Below are positions 7,182-13,966 of a DNA stretch of 13,966 bases, in pieces. The notes below the pieces were generated by a model. That model was not told the DNA's origin. It made no database searches and saw only the letters and a program-made list of their open reading frames with translations. The position numbers and the translations under genes were made by a program. Within the stretch, counting starts at the first letter, position 1. Each line of letters starts with the position of its first letter. The DNA comes from an uncultured bacterium (lineage in GTDB: Bacteria > Cyanobacteriota > Vampirovibrionia > Gastranaerophilales > Gastranaerophilaceae): positions 1 through 13,966 of the forward strand of contig USOK01000016.1 of the NCBI GenBank assembly GCA_900556295.1, read 5' to 3'.

Positions 7182-7983
7182 CTTTTTCTCCACCTTTTAC
7201 TACATACAAGTCTGAATAAAATTCGTCTTGCTGCAACTCATAATCTGTTTCCGCCGTAAGGAACAAAAGTGCAATATAGGCACTGATTCTGTCCATTCCT
7301 AAAAGCGTTAATTCATTTAACTCAATTTTGTCGTTTTTTTCAAAAATTTGTGATAAATTTTCTTTCAATGACTGAACACAACTTTCAATATACTCTTCGT
7401 GTGCAAGATTTACGATATCATTAGGAGTTAGTCTTGAATACGATTGAACCCTGCGTTTAGCACGTTCATGTGCACTTTTCAATGACTGTTTGTGCTCCAA
7501 CTTTTCATAAAATTGTAATTGTCGAATCAAATCTTTCAAAGTTACAACACGATTGTGGTTAAGTCTAACGCTTGTACGTCTTTGTAATACTTCGTCAATT
7601 GAGATAACGTTGTTAGTTGGAACATAATCGTCCTCGCCATAATCAACAATAAATCCGTCGTCGTCATATTCCAAATTATCTTCCGGCTCAGAATCAAACT
7701 GGTTAATATCAATTCCTTCAAGCACATTTGATTTTAATTTTAAAAGCACTGCCGCAAAAAGGAAAGTTCTACCGGTAACTCGAAGGTTTTGCGATTTTAA
7801 ATTAATCATGTGTGCGAGGTATTTATCTGTAACATCAACAATATCAATGTTCCAGGGGTCAATTTTACCGGCTTTTGCCATGTCGACTAAAATCCCGATT
7901 CCCTCGCTTTTAGTTTTACCGTCTTTGGTTAAGCCCAAGTCAGGCAAATCCATATTATAATTTAATGCTGTTTCTGTACTCAT
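7150..7983 (-). CDS. scpA: Condensin kleisin subunit ScpA
   Basis: A 277-residue kleisin that bridges the two heads of the SMC dimer and carries ScpB. The N-terminal SMC-neck-binding region shows the family pattern ILVDMAKAGKIDPWNIDIVDVTDKYL (about 31-56, family core IDPWNIDI) and FLFAAVLLKLKSNVL (74-88). An acidic linker (about 97-120) follows, then the helical ScpB-binding middle (about 140-215) and a C-terminal winged helix (about 220-260; LLGMDRISAYIALLFL) that binds the SMC head. Length is normal for the family. The smc stop codon lies 4 nt upstream, and the TAAGGATATG junction joins stop codon, a Shine-Dalgarno-like AAGGA and start codon, suggesting reinitiation by ribosomes that finish smc. 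The spacing to this ATG is unusually short. Confidence 0.95.
   Translation of the reverse strand: MSTETALNYNMDLPDLGLTKDGKTKSEGIGILVDMAKAGKIDPWNIDIVDVTDKYLAHMINLKSQNLRVTGRTFLFAAVLLKLKSNVLEGIDINQFDSEPEDNLEYDDDGFIVDYGEDDYVPTNNVISIDEVLQRRTSVRLNHNRVVTLKDLIRQLQFYEKLEHKQSLKSAHERAKRRVQSYSRLTPNDIVNLAHEEYIESCVQSLKENLSQIFEKNDKIELNELTLLGMDRISAYIALLFLTAETDYELQQDEFYSDLYVVKGGEKDENRTVEIQN
7188..7195 (-). promoter_or_regulatory. Ribosome binding site deciding the scpB start
   Basis: AGGTGGAG on the minus strand, inside the 3' end of scpA, is 6 nt from the ATG at 7179-7181. The in-frame GTG at 7191-7193 is part of this site itself and so is an unlikely start. Confidence 0.7.
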
Positions 7984-7987
7984 ATCC

Positions 7988-10900
7988 TTATTCTTCGTCT
8001 CTTAGTTTAATTCCGGTAACTTTCGTGATACCTTTTTCTTTTTGAGTTACACCTAATGTTCTGTTAGCTGATTCAATCATAGGTCTTCTGTGGCTAACTA
8101 CAATAAATTGAGTTTCTTTTGACTGGTTTTGAACCATTTGGGCAATTCTTTCAACATTCATTGTGTCCAAACTTGCGTCAACTTCGTCAAAAGCATAGAA
8201 AGGTGATGGCATATAGCGTTGAATTGCGAACACAAATGCCAAAGCAGTCAATGATTTTTCGCCACCTGACATACTTTCAAGCCTTTGAAGTTTTTTATCT
8301 CTCGGTTGAGCCTCAATTGTCATACCTCCAGCCAACGGATCGTCAGGACATTCTAGTTTCAATTCGCCTTCGCCTTCTGACAATTGGTGGAATACTTCCT
8401 TAAAGTTTTCGTTTATGTGGTTGTATGTTTTCATAAACGTTTCTTTTTTCAACTGCTCGTACCCCTGCATTCTTTCTAAGATTTCTTTGCGTTCCTTAGA
8501 AAGTGTTTCAATCTGTTCTTTCAATTCGCTTTGACGAGCTAAAACTTCATCATAAGCTGCAAGTGCACGCATGTTAACGTCGCCCAACTCCGCCATTCTC
8601 TTTTCTAAACGCTGGATTTTTGATGTAATTTCTTCAATTGAAATTTCAATTGGTTCAAGTTTAGCAAGATCTTCACCTGCATCTTCCAAGTCTTTTTTTG
8701 CATTATCCAATTGCGGTTCAAGTTCGCGTCTGCGAGCTTTGAATGATTCTATTTGCTCAGCAATACGTTCAATATCAGCAGCTTTAATGTGTTTTTGCTT
8801 TTCAAGTTCGATTAATTCTGCATTAATTTCATCACGTTCTTTAAGTAATTTGCCAAGTTTTTCTTCAATCTGAACAATTTGTTCATGGAGTTCTTCCATT
8901 TTCTTATTAAGCTCTACAATGTCGTTTTGGTAACGCTTTTTATCTTCTTCCAGTTTAACATTGTTGTGCTCAATATTTGTAATTTCTTCTGTTTTAGTTT
9001 CAATCAAATTTTCGTGGAATGAAATTTGGCGATTAAGTTCGTTTTTATCGTTTTCTGCTGTCATTAATTTGGTTTGAAGTCTTTTTATTTCGTTTTCAAC
9101 GCCTTCTGTTTTTTCTTTTAAATCCTTCAAATCTTTGTCATTGATAAGCTTTTCGACCTCATCAATAGCCTCTTGGCAAGTTGCCATATCGTCATAGATT
9201 TTAACATTCTTTTCTTCAAGTTTGTCTAACTTGTTGTTTAAGTCTACGATTTTAGGTTCAGCAGAAGCTATAAAATCAGCTTTTTCTTTTAAAATGTTTT
9301 CGCTGTTGGCGTAATTTTGGTTCATATTGTCAAGTTCAACTTTTGATTTAGAAAACTCGCTCATAGAATCAGAATACTTACCACGAACATCTTCCAACTT
9401 CGCTTCTAATGACGTTTTTTTATTTTCAAGAGATGCAAGTTTTTGTTCCATCTCTTTCAAACGATCTTTGAATTTGTTCAACTCTTCATCATCATTTTGG
9501 CTAAAACTCAAACCTGTGCGTAATCTTGTACCACCAGTCATAGATCCTGATTTTTCAAGAAGTTCGCCTTGAAGGGTAACCATTCTGTATTTCCCGATAA
9601 GTTTTTTTGCAGACTCTAAGTCTTCAACAACAATGGTGTCACCAACTGCATAATAAAACGCATCAATATATTCATCGTCAAAGTCAACAAGGTTTATTGC
9701 AAAATCAATTACGCCTTTATCTCGTGGTAATTGTAATCTTGTCGGCGCTTTTTTAATTTTATTCAATGGAATAAATGTTGCACGTCCGGCATTTGAAGAT
9801 TTCAAAAGTTCAATTGCAACACCTGCCACATGCTCATCATCAACGACGATGTGCGCCATACGTCCGCCAAAAGCTACTTCCATTGCCACAGAAAACTCTT
9901 TGTCAACCGTTCCGAGTTTAACAAGCGGTGCATGAACCCCTCGTAACTTAGCGTTCATAATGGTATCAACAGCCCGTCCGAAGTTTGACTCTTCTGCCAT
10001 CTGTTTTTTGGTTTCGATAACGACTATTTTTCTTGATGCCATTTGGATATTGTAGTTCAAGTCATTAATTTCGTTCTTGGTTGTATCAAGATCATGCATT
10101 GCATTTTGCTGGATAATTTTAAAATCCGCCATCTCTTTTTGCAATTGCTCTACAAGAGTTTTCTTCAAATCTTGGTTAGCCGCAAAATTTTCCTTCATCT
10201 CGGTTAGTTCTGCAAGTCTTGTTTTAGCGTCTTCCAAATCTCTTTGAAGAGTCTTTAATTCACTTTCAAGTGGAAGTTTTGCCTGAATGAGTTTAGTTTC
10301 CTCGTCTTTCAAATCTTCCAACTGTTTGCGTAAATTGTTACGTTTTTCTATATGCTGATCAGCTGTGGCATTTAGCCCTGTCATGTCTTCCAAAATCTTT
10401 TTCAGCTCAGCTTCACGAGTCTTTGTATTTTCTTTAATAACGGCAATTTCATCGTCTTTAAGTTTAATTTTTAATTTAAAATCTTCTATTTTCTTTTTGA
10501 AGTTTTCAATACCGTTTTTCGCATTTTCGATAGAACGCAATCCGTCGTGAATTTGCTTGTCAGCGTAGTTTGTTGCGTTATTTTTACGGTCAATTTCTCC
10601 TTTTAAAGCTTCTTCCTGTTTCTTTAATTCAATTTGTTGAGCTTCACCTTTTTCTTTAACAAGGTTTGAAATCTCTTGGTATTTCTGCTTTATAAGGTTT
10701 AAACGTTCATCTAAATCCTTGTTTTTTACCTCTTCTTCTTTTTTCTTTTTGGTAAATTCAAGGATATTTTCGTGAGCTTTTTCAAGACTTCTTTTTATAT
10801 CAAAAAACTTAACTTTGCTAACTTGGCTTTCAAGTCCCTGTTTTTCTTCACGCAATTTTTGATATTTTAAAGCAACTTCACGCTCTTCTTTTAGTTGTTC

Positions 10901-11488
10901 AAGCCTGTTGTCAACTTCATTTAAAATAACAGTAGAGCGTTCTACTCTTTGTTCAACTGTTTCAAGTTCATTAGTCGCCTGGTCTATTCTTCTGTCAAAG
11001 TCAGCGATACCCGCGATTTCGTCAATGATTTTACGTCTGTTTTTAGGGGTACAATTCGTAATCCCCATAACATCCCCTTGCATCATTACGTTGTAACTGT
11101 TTGGAGTTACATTGTATTTTTCAAGTACGGCATGGACATTTGTCAAAGTTGTAACACTGTCATTGATATAGTAGGTACTTGCGTAACCTTGAGAAGTCTT
11201 TCTGATTTTACGTCCGATAGTTAAATCTTCCCCATTTTCGGTGTCACCGAACGTTACTTTAACAAATGCATCATTCCTTTTTGTGTAGGTAGAAATAAAA
11301 TGAGATAAATTTTCTGCACGCAATTCACTTGCGTTTGCAAGCCCGAGAGCAAACAAAACACTGTCTATAATATTACTTTTGCCCGAACCATTCGGGCCGG
11401 AAACTGTTGTGAATCCTTTCAACAAAGGAATTTCCGATTTATTGGCAAATGATTTAAAATTATCTATCTCTAACTGTTTTATGTACAT
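7988..11488 (-). CDS. smc: Chromosome segregation ATPase SMC
   Basis: A full-length 1166-residue SMC, the ATPase of the bacterial condensin. The N-terminal head has Walker A GPNGSGKS (31-38). Coiled coil runs from about 165 to 510, the hinge from about 512 (GVHAPLVKLG) to about 652 (SGSMTGGTRLRTG), and the returning coil to about 1010. The C-terminal head has the ABC signature MSGGEKS (1073-1079), Walker B FYAFDEVD (D1101, E1102) and the H-loop VVSHR (H1133). All ATPase residues are present. The MSGGEKS and PSPFYAFDEVD wording matches cyanobacterial and archaeal SMCs rather than the LSGGEKALTAL type of Firmicutes and Proteobacteria. The start is supported by TAGGA shortly upstream. The gene leads the operon with scpA and scpB, its two complex partners, and is divergent from the 621-residue gene. 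Confidence 0.98.
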   Translation of the reverse strand: MYIKQLEIDNFKSFANKSEIPLLKGFTTVSGPNGSGKSNIIDSVLFALGLANASELRAENLSHFISTYTKRNDAFVKVTFGDTENGEDLTIGRKIRKTSQGYASTYYINDSVTTLTNVHAVLEKYNVTPNSYNVMMQGDVMGITNCTPKNRRKIIDEIAGIADFDRRIDQATNELETVEQRVERSTVILNEVDNRLEQLKEEREVALKYQKLREEKQGLESQVSKVKFFDIKRSLEKAHENILEFTKKKKEEEVKNKDLDERLNLIKQKYQEISNLVKEKGEAQQIELKKQEEALKGEIDRKNNATNYADKQIHDGLRSIENAKNGIENFKKKIEDFKLKIKLKDDEIAVIKENTKTREAELKKILEDMTGLNATADQHIEKRNNLRKQLEDLKDEETKLIQAKLPLESELKTLQRDLEDAKTRLAELTEMKENFAANQDLKKTLVEQLQKEMADFKIIQQNAMHDLDTTKNEINDLNYNIQMASRKIVVIETKKQMAEESNFGRAVDTIMNAKLRGVHAPLVKLGTVDKEFSVAMEVAFGGRMAHIVVDDEHVAGVAIELLKSSNAGRATFIPLNKIKKAPTRLQLPRDKGVIDFAINLVDFDDEYIDAFYYAVGDTIVVEDLESAKKLIGKYRMVTLQGELLEKSGSMTGGTRLRTGLSFSQNDDEELNKFKDRLKEMEQKLASLENKKTSLEAKLEDVRGKYSDSMSEFSKSKVELDNMNQNYANSENILKEKADFIASAEPKIVDLNNKLDKLEEKNVKIYDDMATCQEAIDEVEKLINDKDLKDLKEKTEGVENEIKRLQTKLMTAENDKNELNRQISFHENLIETKTEEITNIEHNNVKLEEDKKRYQNDIVELNKKMEELHEQIVQIEEKLGKLLKERDEINAELIELEKQKHIKAADIERIAEQIESFKARRRELEPQLDNAKKDLEDAGEDLAKLEPIEISIEEITSKIQRLEKRMAELGDVNMRALAAYDEVLARQSELKEQIETLSKERKEILERMQGYEQLKKETFMKTYNHINENFKEVFHQLSEGEGELKLECPDDPLAGGMTIEAQPRDKKLQRLESMSGGEKSLTALAFVFAIQRYMPSPFYAFDEVDASLDTMNVERIAQMVQNQSKETQFIVVSHRRPMIESANRTLGVTQKEKGITKVTGIKLRDEE

Positions 11489-11507
11489 AAATTTCCTACC
11501 AAGTCTT

Positions 11508-11543
11508 ATTATCTATTGAACAACAACTTTTTAGGCATGTCAA
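11508..11543 (-). promoter_or_regulatory. Candidate smc operon promoter
   Basis: On the minus strand a perfect TTGACA (11538-11543) is followed after 17 bp by TTCAAT (11515-11520), a 4/6 match to the -10 consensus. A closer -10 match, GATAAT (11508-11513), lies 24 bp from the TTGACA and would need another -35. Either would give a leader of roughly 15-20 nt carrying the TAGGA ribosome binding site. The -35 is convincing; the choice of -10 is uncertain. Confidence 0.5.
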
Positions 11544-11586
11544 AAGGTTAAAGAAATTGTTACGTTTTGAATTTTTTATAAACAAT

Positions 11587-11615
11587 TTGCCAAGTTTTAA
11601 AATTAATGATAAAAT
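11587..11615 (+). promoter_or_regulatory. Extended -10 promoter of the 621-residue gene
   Basis: TTGCCA (11587-11592), a 17-bp spacer and TAAAAT (11610-11615) preceded by TGA form a clear extended -10 promoter. The ATG begins 6 nt after the -10, so transcription is expected to start at or next to the start codon. There is no Shine-Dalgarno sequence. The geometry is identical to that upstream of the histidine kinase gene. Confidence 0.75.
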
Positions 11616-11621
11616 TCGTTT

Positions 11622-13487
11622 ATGCTAGATTTTAAAGAACAAAACGACAAAGAAAGAGCTTTTTTTGAACAAGATTTTTCCCCAATTAAGGAGATTTTGC
11701 GTAGGGTTAGAAATTCCTTGGTAACAGGAGAAAATTTAAGTGTAACAGATTTAAATCTGTCTAATATTATAAATTTTAACAGAGCTGAAACACTTGTGTA
11801 CATCACTCTTTTCCAGTCAGGACAAAAATTTATTCGATATGGAAGTAAACGTCAAGACTTGGAAACTACGCTTAATAGAAATGTAGAAATGCTTCGTAAG
11901 AACAAGCGTTTTGGCGATTTTACTGTAAATGATGAAGACAAATGCCGTATTATGTTGGAGTATGTTATCGATAGGCATTCTGTTTCTCCGGCTAAATTAA
12001 ATTCTGTTCGTTTTGATAATTCTCGTTTCGAAATTGGAATAAATGGTTTAGAGCTACGAAAAGATGGTGTTTCTTACTATTATATGCCGACAGATGCTGT
12101 TTCATTAAGTCACATGGGGTTGCGTTCTGTTTTAGAAACTTTAGTTAGAAAAACCCCAATTGCAAAGCTTTCAAACAGTAGATCAAAAAGATTAGAAATT
12201 CTTTCGCAGTCGAAAGATTATGAATATTATCTTTTTAGAAGCAGAGCATTTATTACGTATAAAAAAGAGTGTATTCCTTTATATCGTGGAAATGTTCGTT
12301 ATACAGAATTCAGCTATGATGTTTTATATCAACAGGTAATAAAATCTGCAGATTGGTTACTTGCTAATATGTATGAAGATGGTAGGTTTTTGTATTATTA
12401 CGATTGTTGTGATGATACTTATAAGGACCATGAACATCCGAATAGACCTGAAAGTAATCTTTACTATAATGATTTACGTCATTGTGGAGGGATTATTGCA
12501 CTTATAAGAGCTTATGAACTTACATCTGATGAAAAGTATATTAAAGCTGCCAAAAAAGCAGTCGATTGGAGTATTTCAATTTCTCGTGAGCATGATACAC
12601 AATGGGGAAAAGGTTATTATGCGTTTTATAACCGTAAAGCTAAGCTTGGCGGAACCGGTGTTTTACTTGTTGCAATGATGCAATATCGTTCGTTTACTGG
12701 TGATAAGTCTTATGATGAATATATAAAAGGCTATACTCGTCACGTTATGAGTCGTGTTTATAAAAATGGAGAAATTCTTGGGTATTACATTCATCCACAG
12801 TTCCAAAGCGGACAACCATTGATAAATATGACTGATGAAGAGAGAAAAGCAACATTTTCATTTTATTACCCTGGAGAGGCGTTACTTGGGCTTGCGTTGT
12901 TTGCAAATAACTTTTTAGATGATGAACCGCTAGCTAAAGAAGTTCGTAAAGTTGCTAAAAAAGCTCTTGATTGGATTATAGAAGAAAGACCGCATGTTTA
13001 TGCTGACTTATTTACAGCTTTGCCATCTGATGCTTGGTTAATGCAGGCTATTGAAGAGTGGGCTAAAGATAAAGATTTTCAAAAACAAAATTATATTAAT
13101 TTCGTTTTTACTGACGCTGCTACAATGGTTGAAAAAACTTATAAACGTGATGACTCCCCATATATCGATTATGAAGGCGGGTACTATTATGAATACGGAG
13201 ATCATTATTTCCCTGATGGAGCACGCTCTGAGGGGCTTATTGCATCGTATTACCTAGCGAAATTTCTGAAAATGGACAATTTGGCTGAAAAGTTATTAAA
13301 TGCTTGTAAACGTGTTGCGATGTGTCAGTTCCATTTGTTTAATGATGAAATAAATAATTATTCGCACAAAAATCCCGAACGCTCATTAAATTCAATAAGA
13401 TTTAAGGCAACAAGGCAGTGGGTAAGAGTTGATTCAATTCAGCACGTATCCTGTTTCTTTGTAAGGTTGTATAAGGCTGAAAATTAA
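11622..13487 (+). CDS. AMMECR1-like and alpha/alpha-toroid domain protein
   Basis: A 621-residue protein without signal peptide or membrane segment, so probably cytosolic. Residues about 45-215 resemble an AMMECR1 domain: VYITLFQSGQKFIRYGS, then a disordered-looking Lys/Arg region, then FEIGINGLELRKDG and YYYMPTDAVSLSHMG. Residues about 230-620 contain repeated helix-hairpin units: LLANMYEDGRFLYYYD (246-261), NDLRHCGGIIALIRAYEL (283-300), KLGGTGVLLVAMMQY (341-355), YYPGEALLGLALFANN (415-430) and GARSEGLIASYYLAKFL (533-549). That pattern of Gly-rich helix starts with aromatic loops fits an (alpha/alpha)6 toroid as in D-glucuronyl C5-epimerases, AGE-type epimerases and glycoside hydrolases; conserved Asp, Glu, His and Tyr in the loops could form an active site. 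Substrate unknown. The ATG lacks a ribosome binding site but lies just after a promoter, suggesting a leaderless mRNA. Domain assignments are by eye. Confidence 0.75.
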   Translation: MLDFKEQNDKERAFFEQDFSPIKEILRRVRNSLVTGENLSVTDLNLSNIINFNRAETLVYITLFQSGQKFIRYGSKRQDLETTLNRNVEMLRKNKRFGDFTVNDEDKCRIMLEYVIDRHSVSPAKLNSVRFDNSRFEIGINGLELRKDGVSYYYMPTDAVSLSHMGLRSVLETLVRKTPIAKLSNSRSKRLEILSQSKDYEYYLFRSRAFITYKKECIPLYRGNVRYTEFSYDVLYQQVIKSADWLLANMYEDGRFLYYYDCCDDTYKDHEHPNRPESNLYYNDLRHCGGIIALIRAYELTSDEKYIKAAKKAVDWSISISREHDTQWGKGYYAFYNRKAKLGGTGVLLVAMMQYRSFTGDKSYDEYIKGYTRHVMSRVYKNGEILGYYIHPQFQSGQPLINMTDEERKATFSFYYPGEALLGLALFANNFLDDEPLAKEVRKVAKKALDWIIEERPHVYADLFTALPSDAWLMQAIEEWAKDKDFQKQNYINFVFTDAATMVEKTYKRDDSPYIDYEGGYYYEYGDHYFPDGARSEGLIASYYLAKFLKMDNLAEKLLNACKRVAMCQFHLFNDEINNYSHKNPERSLNSIRFKATRQWVRVDSIQHVSCFFVRLYKAEN

Positions 13488-13509
13488 TTTGATTTATATA
13501 ATTATGTAA

Positions 13510-13544
13510 ATAGTGGCATCATTGTTTAAATATGATGCCACTAT
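13510..13544. terminator. Hairpin between convergent genes, probable bidirectional terminator
   Basis: A perfect 13-bp inverted repeat (13510-13522 with 13532-13544; core TAGTGGCATCAT) encloses a 9-nt loop. It lies 22 nt after the stop of the 621-residue gene and 12 nt beyond the stop of the convergent gene. Neither side has a good U-tract, so efficiency as an intrinsic terminator is uncertain, but position and perfection support a termination or mRNA-end role for both genes. Confidence 0.65.
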
Positions 13545-13556
13545 AAGTTTGTGCAA

Positions 13557-13966
13557 TTACTTTTTATTTTTTTGTTCTTGTTGCCATTTGTAGTTGTCTT
13601 CTTCTTGCCCAACATCAAATGCAATTTTTTCAGGATGCTTGAATAAATCCAATTTTTCGGCAAGTTCTTTCGGAATATTTACATCCAATTCGCCGACTAA
13701 GAACCATCCCCTAGCTTCTGCTTTTTTGTTCGCTTTGCGGAAGATTTCTTTGTCAGCATCTTCTGTTATACCTAAGCGCTCCATAGTAGCATCAAATTTC
13801 TCACCATTTTTCGCAGAGGTTTTTATGTCATTCTTATCAGTTACTTTAATGAAAGTAGATAGGTTGTCATCCCAAATTTCTGTTTCATTATAAGTTATTG
13901 TTAATCTGTTGCCTTTGTCATCATAAGTGTATTCATAGCTTTCAGTAACCTTGCCTTTGTCATCTT
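13557..13966 (-). CDS. Hypothetical protein, N-terminus beyond the window edge
   Basis: The frame stays open from the stop at 13557-13559 to the right edge, giving at least 135 residues; the ATG at 13782-13784 is only an internal methionine (MERLGITEDADKE). The visible N-terminal part contains two tandem 14-residue units starting DDKGK and DDKGN and rich in Thr and Tyr, reminiscent of YD-type repeats. A linker (NETEIWDDNLSTFIKVTD) follows, then a charged helical part (about residues 60-90 of the fragment, DADKEIFRKANKKAEARGW) and an ELDVNIPKELAEKLDLF stretch. The tail is Gln/Lys-rich. I do not recognise the family. The repeats suggest a surface or structural protein, but with the start missing no signal peptide can be checked. 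It converges on the 621-residue gene. Confidence 0.7.
   Translation of the reverse strand, partial: DDKGKVTESYEYTYDDKGNRLTITYNETEIWDDNLSTFIKVTDKNDIKTSAKNGEKFDATMERLGITEDADKEIFRKANKKAEARGWFLVGELDVNIPKELAEKLDLFKHPEKIAFDVGQEEDNYKWQQEQKNKK
13909..13964 (-). repeat. Tandem 42-nt repeat unit in the right-edge gene
   Basis: The 14-base word GATGACAAAGGCAA (minus strand) occurs at 13951-13964 and again at 13909-13922, exactly 42 nt apart. In protein it starts two 14-residue units, DDKGKVTESYEYTY and DDKGNRLTITYNET. More units may lie beyond the window edge. Confidence 0.7.

Noticed and set aside
8571..8873. 100-codon plus-strand open frame, rich in Ser
   Set aside because: It lies antisense to the smc coiled-coil region, has no ribosome binding site, and its Ser/Phe-rich composition is the usual mirror of Glu/Lys-rich coiled coil.
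11688..11699. AAGGAG followed by TTG as an alternative start of the 621-residue gene
   Set aside because: Spacing is only 3 nt and the codon is TTG; the ATG at 11622 sits exactly at the end of a good promoter and the extra 25 residues look like normal coding sequence. Kept in mind as the main alternative to the leaderless model.
11603..11806. Minus-strand 67-codon frame in the smc upstream region
   Set aside because: It overlaps the start of the 621-residue gene and its promoter antisense and has no recognisable protein features.
13594..13893. 99-codon plus-strand open frame at the right end
   Set aside because: It is fully antisense to the open minus-strand frame that continues to the window edge; its Ser/Phe-rich composition is typical of shadow frames.
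1..13966. Defence island, prophage, transposon, CRISPR or RNA gene
   Set aside because: No transposase, integrase, nuclease cluster, direct-repeat array, or tRNA-like cloverleaf was seen; most genes are housekeeping or conserved hypothetical.

Overview
The window is an AT-rich, gene-dense piece of bacterial chromosome. Nine genes lie on the minus strand between positions 64 and 11488. One long gene runs divergently on the plus strand (11622-13487), and a minus-strand gene is cut by the right edge. I see no tRNA, rRNA, CRISPR array, insertion sequence or phage gene. The best lineage guess is the Melainabacteria/Gastranaerophilales side of the cyanobacterial phylum. Three things support it: the SMC head carries the MSGGEKS and SPFYAFDEVD signature typical of cyanobacterial and archaeal SMCs; a 206-residue protein with an N-terminal PSFTS and VFIDGM motif resembles a family I associate with gut Gastranaerophilales; and there is a matrixin-TPR protein. 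This is inference from memory of families, not a search.

Reading in the direction of transcription (right to left), the main block is an operon smc - scpA - scpB - metzincin/TPR protease - 206-residue unknown (11488 down to 4640). The first four genes are separated by 4 nt or overlap, so the three SMC-ScpAB condensin subunits are made together, and a predicted envelope-anchored metalloprotease follows in the same transcript. Next come a COG2509-type FAD-dependent dehydrogenase (3181-4557), which ends in a strong intrinsic terminator, and a YbaK-family Cys-tRNA(Pro) deacylase (2650-3120), whose ribosome binding site touches the end of that terminator. Last is a two-gene unit: a PhoR/WalK-like sensor histidine kinase (814-2586) and a translationally coupled membrane-anchored unknown (64-804). 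No response regulator is in the window.

The divergent plus-strand gene (11622-13487) encodes a 621-residue protein. Its N-terminal part looks AMMECR1-like, and its C-terminal part looks like an alpha/alpha toroid of the kind found in epimerases and glycoside hydrolases. It ends at a long perfect hairpin shared with the convergent, truncated gene at the right edge.

The most interesting regulatory observation is that the histidine kinase gene and the 621-residue gene lack a Shine-Dalgarno sequence and share the same promoter geometry: TTGCC(C/A), 17 bp, TGN-TA(T/A)AAT, 6 nt, ATG. This places the expected transcription start at or next to the A of the start codon, so both mRNAs are predicted to be leaderless. 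Most neighbouring gene starts have ordinary AGGA/GGAG ribosome binding sites.
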